From contig JACVVK020000476.1 in assembly GCA_018292915.2 (NCBI GenBank), positions 413,473 to 477,472 of the forward strand: 64,000 nucleotides of DNA. Direction: 5' to 3'. The notes below the pieces were generated by a model. It saw nothing but the letters and a program-made list of their open reading frames with translations. It was not told the DNA's origin and did not search any database. Source of the DNA: Batillaria attramentaria (Eukaryota; Mollusca; Gastropoda; Batillariidae). This document shows, one piece after another, positions 32,882 through 45,677 of this stretch; the first letter of the stretch is position 1; the number at the start of each line of letters is the position of its first letter. A program made the translations under genes and the position numbers.

Positions 32882-33843
32882 GTCGTGGTCAGTGAGTGAC
32901 TGTGGAACGCGCAGGTACTCCCAGCTAGGGAATCTGAAATGTTTCAACGAAGACATCAGTTAGAGCTTAACGAATTGCGTGCGAGGTAAATCAGTCTGCA
33001 AACGTTTAGTTAGTAAAGTTGGAAATTCCTAACCCAAAAGAGGCGAGGAGACTTTCAAGGTATATCACTACACTCACTTCCATCACCGTTTCGTTCAAGT
33101 CAAGGTTATAATTACATAGGTCTGTACTGAGGCCGCAGTCCAACGTAACGCATGCAGTCTGAGGGATTAAAGTGCTGGCTACAGTATAATGTTTCAAGCT
33201 ATTCAGTCATGGGTACACACATACACGCACACCCCAGGATGGTAACACAATACAACCAGGACAAGTTATCCAACGACTCTACGTCCGCAGAAATGCAAAA
33301 CCCGCAACGCCTGGCTGCCTGCTGCAATTCTTCTTTTTGAAGGGGCTAATGGTACCATGTGTATGCTCACAGATCGGTCTGCCGAGTTGTTTTCGTGGTA
33401 TCTACCATCATCACATCACTAAGAAACCTAAACGCTGACAGCGCCTGTAATGCTGGCACTGACTCAGTAGGAGCGTACTCGATCATGACGCGGCGACCAC
33501 ACTGAGCACTCCAGTATTGTAACAACAGTCAACAGAATTTGAATGTTCGACCGCTCGCGTAAAGTGTAAACAGCATTGTGTCGCCTTAAGAGCTGTACTT
33601 ATCATCAAGATAGAGAGTACTGCAGGCGTACAGGCGCACTCAGTCACGAGCGAAACTGTCCCCGAAACATAATTTGGCGTCGCAAAGATGAAATTAGCCC
33701 GTCTAAGTTAAAAACAAACAAACAAGAGCAACAAAACATCAACAGGAGCAGCAGCAACAACAACTGATAACACCACCACCACCACCACCACCACTATCAA
33801 CAACAACAACAACAACAGCAGCAGCAGCAGCAGCAGCAACATT

Positions 33844-33936
<93 letters not shown>

Positions 33937-35042
33937 TGCTGACCCGACACTATGATCTGTCAGGCCCTACATTTCGCTGACTGTGCCTTGTCGTGCTGTG
34001 TTCGTCTTATGAAAGGGGCACAGCGAATCTTTTTGACGTGTTTCTGAACGATTTCAAAGTAAATAACAATAATAATAGAGCCAGTCCTTGATTCATCCTA
34101 CTGACAGTATGTTTGTGTACAGACAAGCAGTAAGCTAACCTACAGACCTAGTTAGTATACTGACCTTACACATCCGAGAGGCACCGGGATTTGTCAGGTT
34201 TCGTAGCCGGGAACACTGACACACTTAACACACACGGGTAAACAGGTCAGCGTTTTTTTTTTTTTTTTTTTTTTTAGCTCTACTACAGTTACGCTGTGCT
34301 AGTTGGACTGCGCAGCACGCAGACAGCCTTGATCGCTGGTAAGGCACAAACCGCTGTGTTTGCCTGTTGTGCAGTGCTTGCGTTATTCTAAATCATGCAG
34401 ACACACTTTTTATTGTCATGAGATTCGTCGAGCGTGAAGTACACTACTCAAATAAATGCAAGGACCACCTTCAACTGTTGATGTTTGGAAATGGAAGGTC
34501 ATATTTCGTCAGCGCTCCGGGATGCCCCCCCCCCTCCCCCACCCGGACAACATCTTCGAGTTCTTGAAGGAGTCCAACTTGTTTTATAAAGTATAGTCTC
34601 TTAAAATTATGGACTTTCCTTGACTGACTTGTTTAGTTTCATAGACTTTGATGTGCAAAAACATGTTTATATCATTTAAACCAGACATATTTTCAACATA
34701 TACATTGGTGAAAAAAAAAGTCAAGGACCACCTTGAATTCTACATGCTGTTTTTAAATGGTCATATTCCCAAACATTGTTAATACAGATGAACCAAACTC
34801 CGCAGCTGTGTTAACAACAAATCAGATGATGCTGTGAAAGCAAAAAATCTTGCACATCCACTTCCGGTACATCGGGCCGGATGCTTAATTATTCAGCTAA
34901 GTGCCAAAAATTCAATCACACTTAACTTATCTGCAAATGCGCAAAAGCATGTTTTTAACATAATGATGGATGGGTGTGGAAGAATGAATGTTTGGCTTTG
35001 AGTTCTGCTCATTTGTTTCCCTTTGCAAGCTGGTGTGGTTTC
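32882..35042. other. Spacer between A3 and B3
   Basis: Homologous to 3046 to 5177: compound microsatellite (33765 to 33934), T-run at 34254, C-run at 34526, and MITE-like DNA at the B3 truncation point. No gene seen. Confidence 0.7.
33765..33934. repeat. Compound CAC/CAA/CAG/CA microsatellite
   Basis: Homolog of the tract at 3901. Confidence 0.95.
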
Positions 35043-35642
35043 TTAATATGGCATGGCAACATCGTCGTAGTCGAATCGCTTGCCATAGAGAATGGAACAG
35101 ATGTTGTTGGACACACTGATCTGTGTCAAGTGAGTCATGTCGAAGGGCTGGCCGTTCTTGCAGGCGATTGTCCGAATGTACTCGGTGATCTCCTCCTGAA
35201 TCTTCTGCGCCAGGAAGTTCGTCCCCACTCCAAATTCTCGTAGGATCTCAAGGCAAGCCCTCCGTACTGTCTTCCATTCCTCCCCAGATGCGTTCGCGAT
35301 ACCTTTCTGGTCCGTCACGAGGAAAGCGAATCCGAAGTCGGGTCTGTCGGAAAAGACGTCTGCTTGCTTGACAAGCGCTTCCTTGATGACCTTGTCACCG
35401 TTCAAGACGACCGTCAGCTGCCGGCCCATGTACAGGCTGAAGATGTTCCCGTACTGACGCCGCCATTTTCGGAACGTCGCAAGGGGGTCTTTCCCCATCA
35501 GGTGCAAGTGACCGAGTAGTGGCAGAGCGAAACCAGGGCCCGGGGGAAGGTGGGAAGACCGCCGGGGGTAGAGCCACAACAGCAGCGATAGCAACAGCAA
35601 CATCCCGGTCAACAGTAGGGCGGTCGAGTCAAAGACAGTCAT
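35043..35642 (-). pseudogene. Cytochrome P450 type B copy 3, truncated fragment (199 aa)
   Basis: ATG at 35642, same 194-residue P450 N-terminus, VAMPY and stop. Private changes include Asn for Asp in QYGNIF, Asp for His in NGDKVIKE and Cys for Ser in IACKNG. These fall at positions constant in all full-length copies, suggesting relaxed constraint. No catalytic half. Confidence 0.85.
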
Positions 35643-36485
35643 GTCGTGGGCAGTGAGTAAGCTGGCTGTAGAACGTGCAGACATTCCCTGCTCGGGAATG
35701 TGAAATGTTTCAACACAGACTTCAGTTATTGAAAAATCAAATGCGACGTAGCACCAATATAACAAATACGGTGCTAGTTGTATAAGCATGACGTTTCCTT
35801 AACTGCATGTTGTATACTAATCATGAGAGATTTAACATGACTCAGAAGATGAATACTGACTTTCTCAAAAGAAATAGATAAATATAAGTATACGAAAGGT
35901 GTCCGGTCAAAATCGTTTTATAAAAAAGATACCGTCGAAAATTGTTCGGTTGCTGACTGCACTAACCGCTGTCTACTGGAACTGTCTACCGCAAATACAC
36001 ATTGCTTAAGTTAACTGCTGGCTCTAACGTCTACAGCTTTTCAATGCTGGGTACACACATACCGCAGAGACGTAACTGAGTACACGAGAAGAGTATTGTG
36101 GACGTCCCTGCACAAGTCATACAAAGATGGAGATGACAGGTGTCCACGGGTGCCTCATGGGGTGTATATGGACTACGGTGGGTGGGTGTTTGGGGGTTTA
36201 ACGTCTTTTTCCACCACATAGGGTGATATCAAAGACGGGGAAACGATGGAAAAAGCCAGCACAAATGTATATGGACTGGGAATGTGGGGGTACAGATAGG
36301 TTTTCAATATGCGTTTCACATATAAAAGTGAAAATGGGATTCGCATGGGTTCTACATTGTGGGATTCATCTGGGATTGAAGTGGAAGCCCACATTAACAC
36401 CATTTCCTCCCTACATAGATCCCATAATTATGCCGTTTTCGGATCCTTTGAGGCGTCTACTTTGTTTGTACTTTCGGTTCCTCCG

Positions 36486-36591
<106 letters not shown>

Positions 36592-38820
36592 CGTTGCCAG
36601 TCGTGGAAACGGCAAGTGCGTGGCATGGCCTGTAGCGCTGTAGTGGAATCTGGGCTGTACCGACCTGTATTTTTCAGTTTCAGGGCGCCGCCTCCTGAAT
36701 GCGTGTCCCCCGCCCATACTGTGCTCATGTGAACGCGATGTTTGCCCACGGAAACTTTCTGAACGCGAAGCAAAACTTCAGACTTGCATCATGCGTGATG
36801 CAGGCCACCGGGTGGAAGTCCTTGATTCATCCTACTGAAAACAGATTTTTGTACAGACCTGAAAAGGCCAGCACAAATTAATATTAAAGCCGTGATTCGC
36901 CGACTGAACTCACGACCCAAACATTCCGGCAGTTCACCGACAGCCCAACGCTCTACCATTCCGCTAGACCTAAGTGGTTTACAGACTACAGAAAGTCAGT
37001 TGGCATACGGAGGTAGATCAGTGGTAGACAAATACACAGTATGTATAATTATGACATGCAGTAAGCTGATGTACAAACCTTGCAGTTTCGGACAACGGAT
37101 TCGTCAGGTTGTGCAGCCGCTCAGCAGAAGACACACTCATAGCACCCAGGGTAAAGGGGTCAGCGTCTGTTAACACAGCTCAGTGCTCGCGGACAAGTGG
37201 CTCGTGCATTCGCCGGTGTAACAGCAAGGTACTCCACCTACAAAAAAATCACTTCCCGACCAAATCAAGCAACCAACTCGGCAATAAACCAGCCAGCAAA
37301 AACAACTACAACACCACCACCGTGACCATAACTTGACAACAACCACCCCGAAAATAAGAACTTGAAGAACGAGTATTGTCCCCCCCCCCCCCAACGAAAA
37401 AGAAGAAAAAATAATCGTGTGCTACTGTCAAGCAGACACACGTTCTTTATTGACTTGAGATTCGGCGAGCCCTCACCCTAAAAATTTGAATGTCTCCTTT
37501 CCGCACAAGTGCCAACTCTCTCCTCTAAAAGTTGGTAATTAACAAACAACAACAACAAAAACCCAACAACAAAAAAACCGCTGTGTACACTGTGGCCGTC
37601 TTATCAGGCTACTTGGTAACCTTTTGAGACCGGGTCATACCCGTCCCCCTATTTACTGATATTTTGTTTACAACGTTGCACTGCTGTATTCCCCTTTTGT
37701 TCTTACTCCCGCTGTCCCTCTAGCCACCCGTTCTACCCTTCCCCGGCCACCCCTGTACATCAGCCTTTGTTCCCTGGCCAGCCCTGTTTCCTGCCCACCA
37801 GCCGCACACGCGCAGTGTTGCGTATCCGCGGTGGCGCGCGTGTCAATCAGTTGTGTTTGTTTGTGTCTGTTTAGTGTCAAATATCTCCGTAGTCCCTTCA
37901 CTTAGAATAATTCTCTAAACGGCAGTAGTTTCCTGACAGTTTGTACATTTTAATCATGTTCTGTTTTTAGCGCTGTTTTGTAGTTTAATGGGTGTATTTT
38001 GCGATTCTAACCACTTTTCAAATGCGTGGTATCTGTCTTTGCGCTACTTTATCGGCGATAGAAAATTGTCTGTGTTTTGATGAGATCTTAAACTATTATA
38101 GTCTTAAAATACTTTTTCACGCTTTTTTAGGCGCACTTTGTTTGAAGTTTCTAGCTGTTATCTAACGCCCGCTGTGATTCGTTTTCCTTGTGTTAAGAAA
38201 CACAAATTTCGCTGCGCCTGGCCCACGCGCTCTGCTTTTCGCTGTACTTGGGGCAGTGCTTTCTTTGTGGCCCGCGCTGGGTGCATAAGTAGCCTCGAGC
38301 TACGCCTCGATCACTACACAGTCGCCAGCCAGCCCTGCAGCGAGTCACTGCACGTGTCCACGCATTGTCGCTCTCCGCTCTGCCATTTGTACTGTTTTCC
38401 CGTAATAAAACTCATGTCATAGCGACCTCTGTGTTTGGTCTCCCTGCCTGCTGAACACCCTGACACCCGGTTACACTTTAATGTCATGAGATTCGGCGAG
38501 TGTGTAATAGTGTCAGGTGTCACAGTACACACGTAACTTGTGACGGATACAGACACCAAAAGACGCCACTAGACCAAGCAACACCCTATCCCGGGCGTAG
38601 TGTCAGTTAATTACCATTCAAGATGATCTCTCAAGCACAAATGACTCTGGGGCACTCCCAGCCTTAGGCTGTATTGACCCGGATCACTGTATACGTACGT
38701 ATGAAGCGCCCAGGTCAATGAGGCTTAATCTTAGATGGGAAGCTCGGCTCGCGTGTTACACCGAGTCAAAAATAAGCGAAATGAGCGAACGAACTAGGCA
38801 AACACATTTTCTTCCTTTCT

Positions 38821-38826
38821 TTTATT
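38821..38826 (-). terminator. Presumed poly(A) signal of C3
   Basis: AATAAA on the minus strand, homologous to the C1 and C2 signals. Confidence 0.4.
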
Positions 38827-39031
38827 ATGCAAAAGGGTGCATACAGTAATGTTGTACCATGAACCGCAACTGAAATACTTTCGAGCTTACACAAGTTTCA
38901 GCAGCACAGAACAGCTGCCGTATGATGATAGTAAAACATTAAAAAACCCCAAAACAACAACAACAACAACAACAACAAGCTATGCATTTGTCAACTATGA
39001 GTGCTTAGTCCATTTACCTAAGTACTCCAGG

Positions 39032-39325
39032 GCCCGTGTGTAAAAGTCAAGGTTAATTTAACCCACGGCTACAGGCCTATCCCAGACTAAATCAAAAGAA
39101 ACCCCAAAACAAAATTAAATAAGAAGGGAAGCGAAAACAGGAAGATACAAAAATCCTTCCATAACAGCTTAGACATCTTGCTGGAATGGGCCCGCTTCTT
39201 GATTTAAAACAAACACACACACAAAAACCCAGAAAATTTAACCCTAGAGCTAGTTTCGTTCGAGGTTAGACTCTAACCCAGGGCTAAAAGCCCTACCCAC
39301 GACTATTACATACGGGCTCTGGAGT
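39032..39325. mobile_element. MITE (CCAGGGCCCG family) in the C3 3' region
   Basis: Same site as in units 1 and 2, with small internal differences. Confidence 0.6.
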
Positions 39326-39573
39326 CTTTCCGTGTGAAAATTACTCGTAGCCCATACTACGGTGGCCAGACCTGTTTTAGTGTGAGTGGCTAGCCCATTG
39401 TGTACTCTTCTACCACGCTCACTAAACGTCATTGTCAAGGCACAGGGTTTTGAAACACCACTTGACAATGGGGTGCAGCCTATATATTCAAAACGTATTA
39501 TTACATATATTCGATAAATGTTCAAACTGCTGTTATTTGTGGACCTCACTCATTCCCAAAATGCACAATCTGT

Positions 39574-41064
39574 TTACTGTCTTGGTATAGCTCGAAATGT
39601 GAAAGGCTTCGGGGTGTACGTAAACCCAAGGATTCCTTCCAAAGATGGCAGCTGCCCGTTTTCCGGTGGAAGGAAGCGGAAGTGCTGTATCATGGCGGCC
39701 AGATAGAGGAAGAGCTCCATGCGAGCCAAGGATTCGCCCAGACACACGCGGCGACCTGTAGAGAACGGGATAAACTCATCATGCCGGATCAGTTTACCGT
39801 CCGGACCGATGAACCTCTCGGGTCGGAATGTGTCAGGGTCTTCCCACACCTCAGGGTCGTGCAGAACGGAGTACAGGTTGGGAATCACCATGGTTCCCTT
39901 CGGGATGGTATATCCGGCAAAGCTGACGTCACAGGATGTTGCGTGGGGGACACTTAGGGGGGTGACGGGTGCAATGCGGAGAACTTCCGTCGTCGTGGCT
40001 TCGAGGTACGTCATTTCCGGTCTGTCTTGCATTGTCGGTCTACGGTCGACGCCGACGACCTTCCTGATCTCCTGGTGACACTTCTCCTGGACGTCGGGAT
40101 GATGTAGAAAGTAAGCGACGGCCCAACGCAGTGTGGTGGCGGACGTCTCGGATCCTGCAGTAAACAAGTGAAGGATTACCATCGGCAGACTTTTCTCTGT
40201 GATGTAGGAGACTTTCTGGTCGGCCTCGTCCTGCCGAACTCGTCTCAAGTAGGCCGTGATGAAGTCGTCCGGAGGAATGGATCCGCCGTCCAGCTCCTGG
40301 ATATGCCGAGTGATGATGGGCTGGATAAAGGTATCCAGCAAAAGGCGAATACACCGGACAATGTCGTGCGTCTTAAAAGGGTCGCCAGGAATATGCCGCA
40401 CAAATGGGAAGAGACCTACAACAAGACTGGCCAGGCCAGCAACATTGGCGTCCATAGCCTTCATATATTCCTTGAATACTTGATCATCGTAGTCGAATCG
40501 CTTGCCGTAGAGAATGGAGCAGATGTTGTTGGACACACTGATCTGTGTCAAGTGAGTCATGTCAAAGGGCTGGCCGTCCATGCTGGCGATTGTCCGGATG
40601 TACTCGGTGACTTCCTCCTGAATCTTCTCCGCCAGGAGGTTCTTTCCCATTCCAAGCTCTCGCAGAATCTCCAGGGAAGCTTTTCTTACTGTCTTCCATT
40701 CTGCTCCTGATGCGGCCGCGATCCCTTTCTCGTCCGTTACGAGGAAAACCAGCCCGAAATCAGCTCCATCTGAAAAGACGTCTGCTTGCTTGACAAGAGC
40801 TTCCTTGATGACCTTGTGACCGTTCAAGACGACCGTCAGCTGCTGGCCCATGTACAGGCTGAAGATGTCCCCGTACTGACGCCGCCAGTTTCGGAACGTC
40901 GCCCGGGGATCTTTCCCCATCAGGTGCAAGTGACCCAGTAGTGGCAGAGCGAAACCAGGTCCCGGGGGAAGGCGGGAAGATCGCCGGGGGTAGAGCCACA
41001 ACAGCAGCGATAGCAACAGCACCACCCCGGTCAACAGTAGGGCGGTCGAGTCAAAGACAATCAT
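39574..41064 (-). CDS. Cytochrome P450, clan 2 type, type C copy 3 (C3)
   Basis: Intact intronless frame of 496 residues from the conserved ATG at 41064; residue 2 is Ile instead of Thr. It has LPPGP, WxxxR, AGSETS, ExxR (EVLR), PERF, and FSTGRRVCLG with the heme cysteine. The region after ExxR (IAPVTPLSVPH) matches C2. Residues 99 to 103 read DGADF, with Gly replacing the Arg of the other copies. A TATA-like element lies about 160 bp upstream. ER-anchored monooxygenase, substrate unknown. Confidence 0.95.
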   Translation of the reverse strand: MIVFDSTALLLTGVVLLLSLLLWLYPRRSSRLPPGPGFALPLLGHLHLMGKDPRATFRNWRRQYGDIFSLYMGQQLTVVLNGHKVIKEALVKQADVFSDGADFGLVFLVTDEKGIAAASGAEWKTVRKASLEILRELGMGKNLLAEKIQEEVTEYIRTIASMDGQPFDMTHLTQISVSNNICSILYGKRFDYDDQVFKEYMKAMDANVAGLASLVVGLFPFVRHIPGDPFKTHDIVRCIRLLLDTFIQPIITRHIQELDGGSIPPDDFITAYLRRVRQDEADQKVSYITEKSLPMVILHLFTAGSETSATTLRWAVAYFLHHPDVQEKCHQEIRKVVGVDRRPTMQDRPEMTYLEATTTEVLRIAPVTPLSVPHATSCDVSFAGYTIPKGTMVIPNLYSVLHDPEVWEDPDTFRPERFIGPDGKLIRHDEFIPFSTGRRVCLGESLARMELFLYLAAMIQHFRFLPPENGQLPSLEGILGFTYTPKPFTFRAIPRQ

Positions 41065-41814
41065 GTCGTGGGCAGTGAGTGAGCTGGCTGTAGAACGCAC
41101 AGATACTCCCTGCTAGGAAATCTGAAACGTTTAAACACAGACTTCTGTTACTGAAAAATCAAATGCGACTTAGCAGTAATATGATATTAGCATGAGAGTG
41201 ATGTTTCCTGGACTTTATGTTGTATATAAGCATGGCGGCTTAACATGACTCAGAAGATGCGTACTGTTTTTCTCAAAATACGTAAGGTCAGTACGTACAA
41301 CCTATTAAAAAATCTCAGCAATAGATGTACTGTGCAAATCAAGTTCTTCATTTGTTGACTGCAAATCTACATGCACTAACTGCTGTCTACTGAAGTCATT
41401 CTCTAAGTGTGTAAGAATAAACGTCTACAGCTTTCCAATGCTGGGTATAAACACAACCGCAGAACGGTAACAATACACAAGAAGACCATTTTGGTCGTCC
41501 CTGCACACTGCATACAATGTGTGGTATGCGCGCGTGACTGAGCACTGAGTTGGCATATGAGCTGCATGTGTTATCATGCATGTCAGTGTATCCGTCGTCG
41601 TCGGATCGCCGCGCGCGCACAGGAAAGTGGTTCATACGTAGACAAATGGCCGATTGCCGCCGTCAGGTCCACACATTCTGTGCTGTCTGCTGTGCAATTA
41701 AGCTTATGCGCTGCGCAATTGGACACCCCAACTCGAGCCCGCTGAGCGTTGGCAGTCGTGAGTGAAAACACTAAATGCGTGACATGGCTCGCAACGCTTT
41801 AGTGGGCTACGCGA

Positions 41815-42266
41815 CGGTATTAGGTTCCCGCGGGGCATGTAGTAACCAGTCGGCTAAATATAATAGAAAATCTTTGCCCCTTTTAAAATTAATTTTGTGT
41901 GCAGAGTAAAAAAAATGGCAATCTGGTGGTTTTTTGTTGGCTTTGTAAACAAGTTTCATTCCAGGTAATAGTAAAACTAGGGGAAAATGAGGCTGGCTTG
42001 TGGACTATTTGTATTCATACGCGGCTTGCACAGTAGCCAGCAGACGACTGTGGAATGAAGGGGTATGTTTTCGCTCCCAACATTGCCAAAAAACGGAACA
42101 TTGGAATTTGTTTAAATTTCCTCTACACATGAGTCTATGGCTGCCTGATTTTTGTGAATTTTTTTTCTGGTGAATTTTAAAGCATTTCTAGGATGTCACC
42201 TGGAGCGTTATGTGTAAGAGGAATATATAGCGTTTTCCTCCAGATTTGCATCTGTGTCGCGTAGCC
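41815..42266 (+). mobile_element. MITE with GGCTACGCGA ends, left copy of unit 3
   Basis: Orthologous to 26277 to 26732, same ends and flanks. Confidence 0.8.
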
Positions 42267-42404
42267 AAAATTCGGTTCTGCCGACCTGTATTTCAGCAGA
42301 GCATGTATACACTGAGAGGGTCACTGAAATCCCCGGCGCGCGCAGCGCAAATTCGCGAGACCTGCGTTGTGGGCGCAGCGAAGATTTGTGCGCGAGGACA
42401 GGCC

Positions 42405-42572
42405 GGGTGGGTGGGTGGGTGGGTGGGTGGTTTAACGTCCTTTTCCACCACATACGGGTGAAATCAAAGACGGGGCAACGATGAAAAAGCCAGCACAAAT
42501 ATTTGGCCTCAGCCGGGATACGAACTCACGATCGCGCCGTGTCCAACGCCCTACCATTCGCGGGCCACCCCG
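42405..42572 (-). mobile_element. tRNA-derived SINE, unit 3
   Basis: Orthologous to 26860 to 27027, with fewer GGGT tail repeats. Confidence 0.7.
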
Positions 42573-42930
42573 GCTGGCAGGCAGAGCTGCAAACAGTACA
42601 CGGTCTTTGCACAAACACAATGCCATTATTCGCGCGCGGACGCCGCGCTGCGTGCAGAAGACGTTTACTGATACTAGTCAAATGCACAACAGACACCGCA
42701 AGACATTTGCGAACTGAAATTTCGAGCAACGTGCCATAAATACCTTTGTGTTTGCCTGATTGCAAGGCTGTCAATGACTGACATGAAGTCTGCATAGTCA
42801 GTATACCGGGCACCACGAGGCGGCTCACTGAGTCAGTCGAGGTGTAATGACGAGAACAAGAGCTTACCTTCCTATATCTTGCGGCTTTGGAAAACGCAAC
42901 CCTGTTCCGGGACCTTCGATAACTCCACGC

Positions 42931-43385
42931 CCCTGCGACGATGGCCAAGTCGGGCTAACTGAGACCGAGCCGAGCTAAGTGATACCTAAGAAGGAAAAAA
43001 CAAAAATACTCGGTGTACATTTTCAGCCTGTTTCGAGATCAGTTATTGCCTGCATGAGTTGTCCCCCGTGCATACACAGACCTGCATCATGCATGCATTT
43101 TTCGTGTCAGCTTTGTGCTCTGCCACGAAAAATGCGTGCTTGTTGCGGCAAGGGAGACAATTCATGTAGGCAATAATCTCTAAACAGGCTGAAAATGTAC
43201 TGTGCTGGTGAATGCGACAGTTTTCACCGCTTCTGCACACACTGTCAAATAACACGGGGACCTCAAAGTTGTTCGCAACTGTCCACTTTCCTTGTCACCG
43301 ATTATTTGGTTTTTTTTTTCCTTCTAAGGTATCACTTAGCTCGGCTCGGTCTCGGGGTTAGCCTGATTTGGGCGTCATCGCAGGG
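42931..43385. mobile_element. Element with about 70-bp terminal inverted repeats
   Basis: CCCTGCGACGATGGCC...GCTAAGTGATACC at the left is inverted at the right (GGTATCACTTAGC...GTCATCGCAGGG). It encloses the 186-bp foldback element (43015 to 43200), so this is either a nested or a compound foldback. In unit 2 only the left arm survives. Confidence 0.65.
43015..43200. mobile_element. 186-bp foldback element, unit 3
   Basis: Orthologous to 27469 to 27654. One substitution (GTGTCAG for GTGGCAG) breaks the central hairpin pairing. Confidence 0.8.
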
Positions 43386-43626
43386 ACAAAAGAGAAGCGC
43401 GGACCCGGTACAGGTATGGTGCAGGTCGTTATTGCAATTATCCCTAGCAGCTCCCCCCCCCCCCCCCCCGGCGCACAACTTGAATCGCGTCGAGCGGGTT
43501 GATGCAGGCCTCGCGAAATTGCCGGAAGTTGGCCCTCCTCAGTGTATACACGCTCTCTGATTTCAGTTACAGCGCGCCTGCGTGTCCCCCGTCCATACTG
43601 TGCTCATAATATAAACACGATGTTTT

Positions 43627-44082
43627 GGCTACGCGATACAGATGCAAATCTGGAGGAAAACGCTATATATTCCTCTTACACATAACGCTGCAGATGACAC
43701 CCTAGAAATGCTTTAAAATTCACCAAAAAATTCACAAAAATCAGGCAGCCATAGACTCATGCGTAGAGGAAATTTAAACAAATTCCAATATTCCGGTTTT
43801 TTTTGGCAATGTTGGCAGCGACCACATGCCCCCTCATTCCACTGTCGTCTGCTGGCTCCTGTGCCAGCCGCGCATGAATACAAATAGTCCACAAGCCAGC
43901 CTCATTTTTCCCTAATTTTACTATTACCTGGCATGAAACTTGTTTACAAAGCCAACAAAAAGCACCAGATTGCCATATTTTACTATGCACACAAATTTTA
44001 AAAGGGGCAAAGATTTTATACTATATTTAGCCGACTGGTTACTACATGTACATGCCCCGGAAGCTAATACTATCACGTAGCC
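43627..44082 (-). mobile_element. MITE with GGCTACGCGA ends, right copy of unit 3 (inverted)
   Basis: Orthologous to 28978 to 29425, with an extra ACATGT near 44046. Confidence 0.8.
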
Positions 44083-44343
44083 TTTGCCCAGCGAAACTGA
44101 CTTTCTGAACGTGTTTCTTCAGACTTGCATTATGCGTTATCATGTCGGCCACCTGGGGCCAATTGCATGGGCTGCCGGTAACCCGCTACCGTAGGTGGGA
44201 TAGCCTATCCGCCGGTAAATCTGGGGAAATCCCGATAACTCGGGTTGCATGAGTCGGCGGTAGGCTTACCGGAGGCCCTTATCCTCCGGTAAATTTACAG
44301 GCACCTCTCAGCCCCCGTAACTCTTACCGTGAAGCTGGTAAAT

Positions 44344-44733
44344 ATGGCCGCGCACATAGTTATTGCAAATCATCGCAGGCAACAAATACGAAGAAACCGC
44401 ATTTTCCGGGACCGATTGTATCAGCTGGATAGATATGATGACGTCGAACTTTTTTCTAAGTTCAGATTTCGATGAGTGGACATACTGCAAATGACAGATG
44501 AGCTGAAAGTTGACGTAGAACACCCCAATCGGAAAGGCGCCTTGCCGCCAGCACCACAGGTACTGTCAACGCTCCCATTTTACGCGTCCGGATGCTTTGA
44601 AGACAAGTGCGGCGAGTTGGTTGGCGTTGACCGTTCGACAGCTTGCCGAACAATATACAGAGTTACCGAGGCCTTCTTGCAATGGGTACCACTGACAGTG
44701 GACAACATTTCCAAACCAATACAAATCTCTACA

Positions 44734-44736
<3 letters not shown>
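44344..44736 (+). pseudogene. Harbinger transposase N-terminal fragment, broken
   Basis: The ATG at 44344 opens a frame with RRNRIFRDRLYQLDRYDD and, after an in-frame TGA at 44473, continues with ILQMTDEL, HPNRKGALPP, FYASGCFEDKCGELVGVDRS and a TYR/TEAF segment. This is the wording of HARBI1-like transposases before the catalytic domain. It runs into a (GT)n tract, and the DDE catalytic region is missing. A non-autonomous remnant. Confidence 0.75.
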
Positions 44737-44794
<58 letters not shown>

Positions 44795-44816
44795 ACTGAT
44801 ACACACACATCAATAG

Positions 44817-44858
<42 letters not shown>
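44737..44858. repeat. (GT)n and (CT)n microsatellites inside the Harbinger relic
   Basis: GT run to about 44793 and CT run at 44818 to 44858, replacing the middle of the transposase. Confidence 0.95.
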
Positions 44859-44862
<4 letters not shown>

Positions 44863-45424
44863 ACAGCTGCCTTCCAAATTATTGTCGATTTTATAAATGG
44901 CGGCATGTACGATGCTCGCTGACCCGCATACGTGTATCTGTTTGTACTGCATTGTCATGTCGTTACAAAGGACGTAATGACCCACGCGACTGCCGTTTAC
45001 ACAGACCGGCTGCTTTCTTCAGTGTGTAAAAGACAGTTGCTTCCCGTTATCTGTCGTCACGTATCTCGTAGCAACGTAGCATTGACAGCATAAACAGAAA
45101 CAAACAGCGCCCTGCAAGGACTCGAACGGCAGCCATTAAAAACTTCGCCAGTGTTTTGCGATAGGACTGTACACGTTTCCGGAAAAATCCTGTCTATTAA
45201 TAGCACGGTGCCGGTAGCTAACGCCGCTCCGATAACGACTCATGCAATCCAAACTTGATAACAAAATTACCCGCCGGTAGCTACCGGAGCGGTAGCAGTT
45301 TACCGACATCACGGTAGACGTTTTTCCATGCAATCGGCCCCTGGTGGCCGACACAGACTCAGTTTTTGATTCATCCTACTGACAACTATGCCGGAAAAGT
45401 TGTTGTACAGACCGGCGAACTCAT

Positions 45425-45616
45425 GGGTGGATGGGTGGGTGTTTAGGAGTTTAGCGTCCTTTTCCACCACGTATGGGTGATATCACAGGTAAAAGGCCAG
45501 CACAAACATCAACTGGCTCCGGTCCAGCTCAGTGGGACCCGCCGACTGAGCACATGACCCCAGCATTCACTGACAGCTGAACTGCATGAGTCCAACGCTC
45601 TACCATTCCGCTAGAC
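45425..45616 (-). mobile_element. tRNA-derived SINE upstream of unit 4
   Basis: Orthologous to 29582 to 29775. Confidence 0.65.
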
Positions 45617-45677
45617 TAATTGGTACACAGTGTACAGAAAGTCAGTTGGCATACGGAGGTAGATGTTTCACCGACAG

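Larger units (their letters stand above)
44156..45340 (+). mobile_element. PIF/Harbinger-type DNA transposon relic
   Basis: 1185 bp found only in unit 3. The ends GGGCCAATTGCATGG and CCATGCAATCGGCCC form a terminal inverted repeat with one mismatch. The flanks are CTG at 44153 to 44155 and 45341 to 45343. The subterminal regions are full of CCGGTA/TACCGG motifs. Unit 2 reads uninterrupted GGCCACCGGGTGGCC at the same place (about 29495). It carries a HARBI1-like transposase fragment and an internal microsatellite. Superfamily from the protein fragment and 3-bp target duplication. Confidence 0.8.
41065..45677. other. Spacer between C3 and unit 4, rich in nested elements
   Basis: Same plan as 25539 to 29846. 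There is no LINE, and a Harbinger relic sits between the right MITE and the last SINE. The 43271 to 43617 stretch, missing in unit 2, includes the right arm of an inverted repeat (42931 to 42994 with 43310 to 43385) and a C-run. Confidence 0.75.
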
